From: Deltaproteobacteria bacterium | Lineage (GTDB): Bacteria; Myxococcota_A; UBA9160; SZUA-336 | Direction of reading: 5' to 3' | DNA length: 32,232 nucleotides | NCBI GenBank assembly: GCA_019311115.1 | Contig: JAFDDB010000026.1 | Location: forward strand, 1 to 32,232 | In this document: piece by piece, positions 27,784 to 32,232 of the stretch | Layout: each line of letters opens with the position of its first letter | Position numbering within the stretch: the stretch's first letter is position 1 | Made by a program: the position numbers and the translations under genes | Notes under the pieces: generated by a model | The model's input: the letters and a program-made list of their open reading frames with translations, nothing else | Databases searched by the model: none | Told to the model about the DNA's origin: nothing

Positions 27784-29031
27784 GTGTTCGACACCCGACT
27801 GCCCTCGATGGCCTGGCGCAACCTGTGGCGGCACCGCCGCCGCACGCTGCTCACGCTCTCGTCGATCGCGTTCGGCACGACGCTGGCGCTGCTCTTCACC
27901 GGCATCGGGGACTCGAACTGGGCGAAGATGATCGACCTGGCGGCGCGGCTCGGCGGAGGCCACGTGACGCTCCAGCACGCCGAGTACCTGGAGACGCCGA
28001 CGCTCAGCCGCAGCGTGCACGACGTGGAGCGGATCCGAGCCCTGGCGCTCGAGGATCCCGACGTGGTGCGCGCGGTGCCGCGGATCTCCGGCTTCCTCAT
28101 GCTCGCGACCGCGGGTCAGAGCTACGGGGCGGCCTTCATGGCGCTCGACCCGGCGCTCGAGGACGAGCGCAGCTTGTCGCTGCTCGAAGCCCTCGACGAG
28201 GGGCGCATGTTCGAGGACAGCCGCGACCCGGGGATCATCCTGGGAGCGCGGCTCGCCGAGAACCTAGACGTCGAGCTGGGCCAGAAGGTCGTCTACACGC
28301 TGACCGACAAGCACGGCGAGATCGTCCGCGCCGCGGCTCGCGTCAGGGGGATCGTGCGCACGGGAACGCCCACCGTCGACGGAGGCCTCTGCCTGCTCGC
28401 GCTCGACGCGCTGCGCGAGACGCTCGGCTACGGGCCGCAGGAGGCGATCCAGATCGGCCTCTTCATCGGCGACCAGCGACGCTCCGACGCGGTGGCCGCT
28501 CGTCTCGGCGCGCGGCTGTCCGGCGACGTGGTGGCCCTTCCCTGGTACGAGAATCAGCCCGATCTCGCCGCGTTCATCGCGATGAAGGTGGCGGGCGCCC
28601 AGTTCATGGAGGGCGTGATCGCACTGCTCGTCGCCGCCGGCATCTTCAACACGCTGTTCGTGAGCGTCATGGAGCGGGTGCGGGAGTTCGGGATCATGCT
28701 GGCGATCGGCTTCAGCCCGGGACGGCTCTTTGGGCTCGTCATGTTCGAGAGCCTGTGGCTCGGTCTGGTCGGCCTGATCGCTGCGGGCATCTTCGTCGCG
28801 TGGCCCTACTGGTACCTGTCTACGAAGGGGCTCGACATCTCCGCACAGCTCGACATGTCCAACAGCGAGATCGCGGGCATCGCCGTCTCGACGGTTATGC
28901 ACGTTGCCCTCTACCCCGAGACCGTGGCGCTGATCGCAGCAGCGGCCATGACGGCGACGCTGCTCTCGGGGCTGTACCCCGCCTGGAAGGCCGGACACAT
29001 CGTCCCGGTCGAGTCCATCCGCTTGGTATGA
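27784..29031 (+). CDS. ABC transporter permease, FtsX/MacB/LolE-like (second subunit)
   Basis: Permease of 415 residues, starting at GTG 27784 after an AGAGGAG site. The layout mirrors the first permease: N-terminal SMAWRNLWRHRRRTLLT, helix near 23-42, periplasmic domain to about 275, then helices with MERVREFGIMLAIGFSP and a C-terminal HIVPVESIRLV. The paired but divergent subunits recall LolC/LolE rather than a MacB homodimer. The periplasmic domain has no recognisable special motif. It ends 7 bp before the ATPase gene. Confidence 0.9.
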   Translation: MFDTRLPSMAWRNLWRHRRRTLLTLSSIAFGTTLALLFTGIGDSNWAKMIDLAARLGGGHVTLQHAEYLETPTLSRSVHDVERIRALALEDPDVVRAVPRISGFLMLATAGQSYGAAFMALDPALEDERSLSLLEALDEGRMFEDSRDPGIILGARLAENLDVELGQKVVYTLTDKHGEIVRAAARVRGIVRTGTPTVDGGLCLLALDALRETLGYGPQEAIQIGLFIGDQRRSDAVAARLGARLSGDVVALPWYENQPDLAAFIAMKVAGAQFMEGVIALLVAAGIFNTLFVSVMERVREFGIMLAIGFSPGRLFGLVMFESLWLGLVGLIAAGIFVAWPYWYLSTKGLDISAQLDMSNSEIAGIAVSTVMHVALYPETVALIAAAAMTATLLSGLYPAWKAGHIVPVESIRLV

Positions 29032-29038
29032 GGAATCC

Positions 29039-29755
29039 ATGACGCAGACGAACGGCGACCCCGCGGCCCGGCTCGTGGACGTGACCAAGCGGTACCGGCA
29101 GGGCGCGCTCGACGTGTTCGCGCTGCGCGGCCTGTCCCTCACCATAGAGAAGGGCGAGTTCACCGCGCTCTGCGGCCCGTCCGGCTCGGGCAAGACCACG
29201 ACGCTGAACCTGATCGGGGCGCTCGACCGGCCGACGTCGGGGACGGTGTACCTGGAGGGGAAGGACCTGGCGCCGCTCTCGCGCCGGCAGCTGAGCGAGC
29301 TGCGCCGCGACCGGATCGGCTTCGTCTTCCAGGCCTACAACCTGATGCCGGTGCTGACCGCCTACGAGAACGCCGAGATCGTGCTGGCGCTACAAGGAGT
29401 GGACGCGGCCACGCGGCGCGAGCGGGTGCTCGGGTTGCTCGCCGACGTGGGCCTCGAGGGGCTCGAGGACCGCCGCCCCGACCAGCTCTCCGGCGGACAG
29501 CAGCAGCGCGTGGCGATCGCGCGCGCGATCGCCTCCGATCCCGCCCTCGTGCTGGCCGACGAGCCCACTGCGAACGTGGACTCCGAGACCGCCGACCACC
29601 TGCTCGACATCATGGAGGACCTGAACCGCCAACGCGGCGTGACCTTCCTGTTCTCCACCCACGACCCGCGGGTCATGGAGCGCGCTCGCCGCGTGGTGCG
29701 CATCGTGGACGGGCGAGTGGACTCCGACGAGACGGACCGGTCCGAGGCCGGCTGA
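29039..29755 (+). CDS. ABC transporter ATP-binding protein, LolD/MacB-like
   Basis: ATPase of 238 residues for the two permeases upstream. Motifs: Walker A GPSGSGKTTTLN, Q-loop VFQAYNLMP, signature LSGGQQQRVAIARAI, Walker B ALVLADEPTANVDSET and the H-loop STHDP. The QAYNLMPVLTAYEN segment and the motif set are typical of the LolD/MacB/FtsE group. Stand-alone ATPase plus two permeases suits a LolCDE-like export system; no lipoprotein carrier (LolA) is nearby. The gene ends directly at a structured element. Confidence 0.95.
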   Translation: MTQTNGDPAARLVDVTKRYRQGALDVFALRGLSLTIEKGEFTALCGPSGSGKTTTLNLIGALDRPTSGTVYLEGKDLAPLSRRQLSELRRDRIGFVFQAYNLMPVLTAYENAEIVLALQGVDAATRRERVLGLLADVGLEGLEDRRPDQLSGGQQQRVAIARAIASDPALVLADEPTANVDSETADHLLDIMEDLNRQRGVTFLFSTHDPRVMERARRVVRIVDGRVDSDETDRSEAG

Positions 29756-29817
29756 GCGCCTCCGGGCCAGGGGCAGGTGATGCCTCTGGAGGGGTCGCCA
29801 GCGGACTGCGGAGGCGC
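29756..29817 (+). terminator. Nested hairpin directly after the exporter operon
   Basis: An outer 9-bp stem, GCGCCTCCG (29756-29764) with CGGAGGCGC (29809-29817), encloses an inner hairpin, CCAGGGGCA (29767-29775) with TGCCTCTGG (29781-29789), loop GGTGA, one G-U pair. The element begins with the base after the TGA stop. There is no T-run, so classic intrinsic termination is unlikely; it may stabilise the mRNA 3' end or act as a structured RNA. The termination role is inferred from position. Confidence 0.45.
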
Positions 29818-29831
29818 CCGGGCGGGAAGGG

Positions 29832-30161
29832 ATGATTTCCGACCGGCGGTCGAACCCTCCCGATTTCGTGGCCGGCCTGCTCGACGCGGCCGACGCCAAG
29901 TTCGACTTCGGCAACGGCCTGAACGACCCCTCGAAGAACATCGACAGTGGCGAATCGAGCGCACGGCTCATCGTCAGTTACACCTTGGGTGATCTCAGTT
30001 CCGCTGCCGGCCCGGTCAGCTTCATGATCGGCGCCGGTCCGGACTTCTCCGTTGCTGGAGTTATCGAGGAAGTCCCGGTACCCGAGCCCGGATTGATCGC
30101 GCTGCTCGGCGCGTCCCTCGCCGGACTCGGTCTCTTCAAGCGCCCGCGTGGGCGCCAATAA
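29832..30161 (+). pseudogene. PEP-CTERM protein remnant without signal peptide
   Basis: ORF of 109 residues ending in a typical PEP-CTERM sorting signal: VPEPG, a hydrophobic helix (LIALLGASLAGLGLF) and a basic tail (KRPRGRQ). Exosortase substrates carry this signal and an N-terminal Sec signal peptide; here none exists. The in-frame upstream stop lies at 29778 and the intervening codons are not hydrophobic, so the protein is truncated at the 5' side or is a decayed gene. The start codon has GGAAGG only one base away, an unfavourable spacing. The mature part (SARLIVSYTLGD...GPVSFMIGAGPD) resembles beta-rich PEP-CTERM passengers. No exosortase gene is in the window. Confidence 0.65.
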
Positions 30162-30173
30162 GAAGCCAGTTCA

Positions 30174-30191
30174 GGCCGCTCTCGTGCGGCC
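30174..30191. promoter_or_regulatory. Small inverted repeat before the secreted repeat protein
   Basis: GGCCGC (30174-30179) and GCGGCC (30186-30191) form a perfect 6-bp stem with a 6-nt loop, between the PEP-CTERM remnant and the next start codon. It could end transcription of the former or affect the leader of the latter. Confidence 0.35.
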
Positions 30192-30212
30192 GGATGACCG
30201 GAGGGTTACCGG

Positions 30213-32232
30213 ATGGTGTCGATTCGCGACACGCTCGCTGCAACAGTTGCGTTCACAATCCTGCTCGCGCCGCTCGGTGCGTTCGCGTCGGGCGACCTGA
30301 CCGGCACCGAGGTCTTCGTCGAAGACCGGTTCGCTCCCACGTTCCAGTACACCGCGACAAAGACGTACACGGTGTACCGCCACGACAGCCCGAACAACCC
30401 GTTGCCGCTCGAGGGTCACTTCACGTACACCTACTCGATCGTCAACGAGCCCAGCTCGACCCTCTTCCTGCAGCGCTTCGAGATCCTGACCGACACGCGG
30501 GACGTCTTCTTCGGTGGCGTCGGCTACATCCCGGCCGGCGACCCCAATACCATCACGGTGTCGGACCCCAACGTCCCCAATCCCTCGGTCGAGTGGAACT
30601 TCGATCCGGTCATCAACCCGGGCGAGGCCAGTCCGACGATGTACATCCACTCGACGCTCGGTCCGTGCACCGTGCAGAACAACATCGCCTCGGTCAGCGG
30701 CCAGTTCGCGCTCGACACGCAGGCGGACTGCGTCGGCCCGAAGGCGTGTCTCTTCGTGTCGAAGCAGGCCTGCGTCGAGCAGTCGCCTGGCTCCGGGGTC
30801 GACGATTGCGACGGCAAGGTCGTCTCGCTGACGCTCGAATATACCGGCCTCGGCTGCGCCGACGGCTCGAGCAACAGCCAGGACCCGAGCAAGGCCATCT
30901 GCACGGGTGACGCGAACGACACCGATCCGTTGAACGTCCTCGCCAAAGCCAAGGGCAAGAAGAAGAAGACCAAGAAGACCAAGAAGGGGAAGAAGACGAA
31001 GAAGAGCACCGACGACTCGATCTTCACGAAGAAGACCAAGAAGAGCACCGCCGACTCGATCTACACGATGGAGACGGTGCCGCTGAACGGGACCTTCCAG
31101 ATCAACGCCGCGGACGCCGGTCTCAACAACCTGACGTCCTCGACCACGATCCTGCTGTCGGACCCGAACGGCCTGCTCGAGGAGATCGTCTTCCACACCT
31201 CGTGCTCGCAGCCGCTCTCGGTGGGCGACTCCTTCGGCAGTGTGACGGTCATCGCGATGACGACGACCGAAGGCGGAAAGGTCGCCTTGCCGGGCGACGA
31301 GGACTGCATCCAGGAGTTGCCGTCCGGGGCGCCGCCGCACTGCTTGGGCAAGCTCGAGATCCTCCAAGTGCGCTACACGGGCTCGATCTGCCCGGTGTCG
31401 CCGCAGAACTCGCAGCCCGCGGACAAGCAGTCCTGCTCGCAGGACATGCTGGCCGATCCGAACGAGACGGTGCGCGTGCTGCTCACCGACGGAGGGACCG
31501 GCACGTACCTCGATGTGTCTGGCGTCACGCTCGGGGATCTCCTCGACGCGACCGCGGCCATGGCGGGACGCAGCAACTTCTCGGCGAATACCGAGTACCA
31601 GGTCCTGGACGACGTCGGCGACGTGATCCAGGGCGGCAACTTCCACACTTCGTGCTCGAAGCCCCTGAACCTGGGAGACAGCTTCGGCTCGCTCCAGGTG
31701 ACGGGCATGCAGACCACGGAGGGCGGGACGGCCGGTAGCGGCGCCAACGTCGATTACACCTACGACCTGGTGAACGTGTGTCCCAACGTCACGGTGACCA
31801 ACATCGACGTCGTCGATGACAAGCTCGGCATCCTGGCGACCGGCGAGACGCTGACCGGCGTCGACATCCTGAGCCTGGTTGCGACCCAGTTCCTGACCGA
31901 GGAGACCACGAACACCGTCACGGTGACGTTCGACCAGGACGGGATCGAGTGCACGGACTGCGACAGTGAGACGATCACGGTAGGAGTCCCGCCGGATCCG
32001 TCGACGGTCTGCTCGACGCGCGCCAGCGCTCTGCTGCTGCGCTACACGGGCATGGACATCCTGGGCGCGACCGTGGAGATCGAGCCGGACAAGAGCCCGC
32101 TCGTCACCTACGTCGGCGTGGACCTGATCGAGGGTGTGACTGTCCTGTCGGATCCGGGCGAGCTCGGATTCTCGGTCAACGCGAAGCCCGACGAGGTCGA
32201 ACTGGGAGCCAAGACCAAGATCCGCATCAACA
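30213..32232 (+). CDS. Large secreted repeat protein with lysine-rich insertion (partial, 3' end outside window)
   Basis: The open frame runs from ATG 30213, with GGAGGG seven bases before it, to the window end: 673 codons plus one base with no stop. The N-terminus is a Sec signal peptide (TLAATVAFTILLAPLGAFA, then SGD). The mature part is Thr/Asp/Gly-rich and beta-like. Two homologous units are visible: each has YTG-x2-C-x5-NSQ-x6-C (from 30840 and 31374) and later FHTSCS-x-PL-x2-GDSFGS...TTEGG (from 31191 and 31641). A third RYTG unit starts near 32040. Unit one contains a Lys-rich tract (residues about 245-277) with a 13-residue tandem repeat. It is probably an extracellular or surface protein. 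No named family is certain, and no sorting signal is visible because the end is missing. Confidence 0.85.
   Translation, partial: MVSIRDTLAATVAFTILLAPLGAFASGDLTGTEVFVEDRFAPTFQYTATKTYTVYRHDSPNNPLPLEGHFTYTYSIVNEPSSTLFLQRFEILTDTRDVFFGGVGYIPAGDPNTITVSDPNVPNPSVEWNFDPVINPGEASPTMYIHSTLGPCTVQNNIASVSGQFALDTQADCVGPKACLFVSKQACVEQSPGSGVDDCDGKVVSLTLEYTGLGCADGSSNSQDPSKAICTGDANDTDPLNVLAKAKGKKKKTKKTKKGKKTKKSTDDSIFTKKTKKSTADSIYTMETVPLNGTFQINAADAGLNNLTSSTTILLSDPNGLLEEIVFHTSCSQPLSVGDSFGSVTVIAMTTTEGGKVALPGDEDCIQELPSGAPPHCLGKLEILQVRYTGSICPVSPQNSQPADKQSCSQDMLADPNETVRVLLTDGGTGTYLDVSGVTLGDLLDATAAMAGRSNFSANTEYQVLDDVGDVIQGGNFHTSCSKPLNLGDSFGSLQVTGMQTTEGGTAGSGANVDYTYDLVNVCPNVTVTNIDVVDDKLGILATGETLTGVDILSLVATQFLTEETTNTVTVTFDQDGIECTDCDSETITVGVPPDPSTVCSTRASALLLRYTGMDILGATVEIEPDKSPLVTYVGVDLIEGVTVLSDPGELGFSVNAKPDEVELGAKTKIRIN
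30990..31067 (+). repeat. 39-bp tandem repeat encoding KKTKKST(D/A)DSI(F/Y)T
   Basis: Two adjacent 39-bp copies (30990-31028 and 31029-31067), with only three base differences, encode 13-residue units KKTKKSTDDSIFT and KKTKKSTADSIYT. They form the end of a longer AAG-rich, lysine-coding tract starting at 30945. Repeat number could vary between strains. Confidence 0.9.

Noticed and set aside
30171-31646. Minus-strand open frame opposite the secreted repeat protein
   Set aside because: It is rich in Arg, Val and Asp without a recognisable domain. The plus strand has a ribosome site, signal peptide and internally repeated units, and its frame stays open to the window end.

Overview
The window is very GC-rich, densely packed bacterial chromosome with GTG, TTG and probably CTG starts and short intergenic gaps. 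A clade II (Sec-type) nitrous oxide reductase cluster, a DUF1329 protein, several SDR dehydrogenases, an AarF/UbiB-type kinase, a fused MFS/spermidine synthase-like protein and a PEP-CTERM sorting signal suggest a deltaproteobacterial-type organism (Myxococcota or Binatia-like). That placement is inference from gene content; no rRNA or marker gene is present.

Layout. 1-3055: UvrD/Rep-type helicase, then an SDR oxidoreductase. 3184-9489: a seven-gene nos cluster on the + strand: cytochrome c lipoprotein, nosZ, nosD, nosF, nosL, nosY and a small membrane protein carrying the nos-cluster motif that I equate tentatively with NosB. The catalytic copper ligands of NosZ are all visible and there is no nosR. 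9486-11169 (minus): amtB followed by a P-II gene, convergent with the nos operon. 11341-12003: FixJ/LuxR-type regulator with a degenerate receiver domain. 12280-13599: exported DUF1329 protein. 13596-14162 (minus): MOSC protein. 14291-16045: GT-C-like polytopic membrane protein. 16047-16964 (minus): a second SDR. 17066-19506 (minus): a translationally coupled pair, a putative ferritin-like di-iron protein and a UbiB-family kinase. 19611-21038 (minus): family 4 glycosidase. 21195-22860 (plus): a membrane protein gene broken by an 11-bp tandem duplication, then a small membrane protein that seems to start at CTG. 22800-26152 (minus): fused MFS/spermidine synthase-like protein and a membrane protein. 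26559-29755 (plus): LolCDE/MacB-like exporter with two permeases and an ATPase. 29832-30161: PEP-CTERM remnant. 30213-end: a large secreted repeat protein that runs off the window.

How the genes work together. The nos cluster should let the cell respire N2O: NosZ is the periplasmic reductase, the lipoprotein cytochrome is a likely electron donor, and NosDFYL supply copper and sulfur for CuZ assembly. Ammonium uptake (AmtB/P-II) beside it makes this part of the window a nitrogen locus. The rest is a mix of envelope functions and redox enzymes.

The non-coding features most worth attention are a stack of dyads (26361-26522) in front of the exporter operon, a nested hairpin directly after its stop codon (29756-29817), a perfect 9-bp inverted repeat just before the first nos gene, and the frameshifting duplication at 21484-21505.
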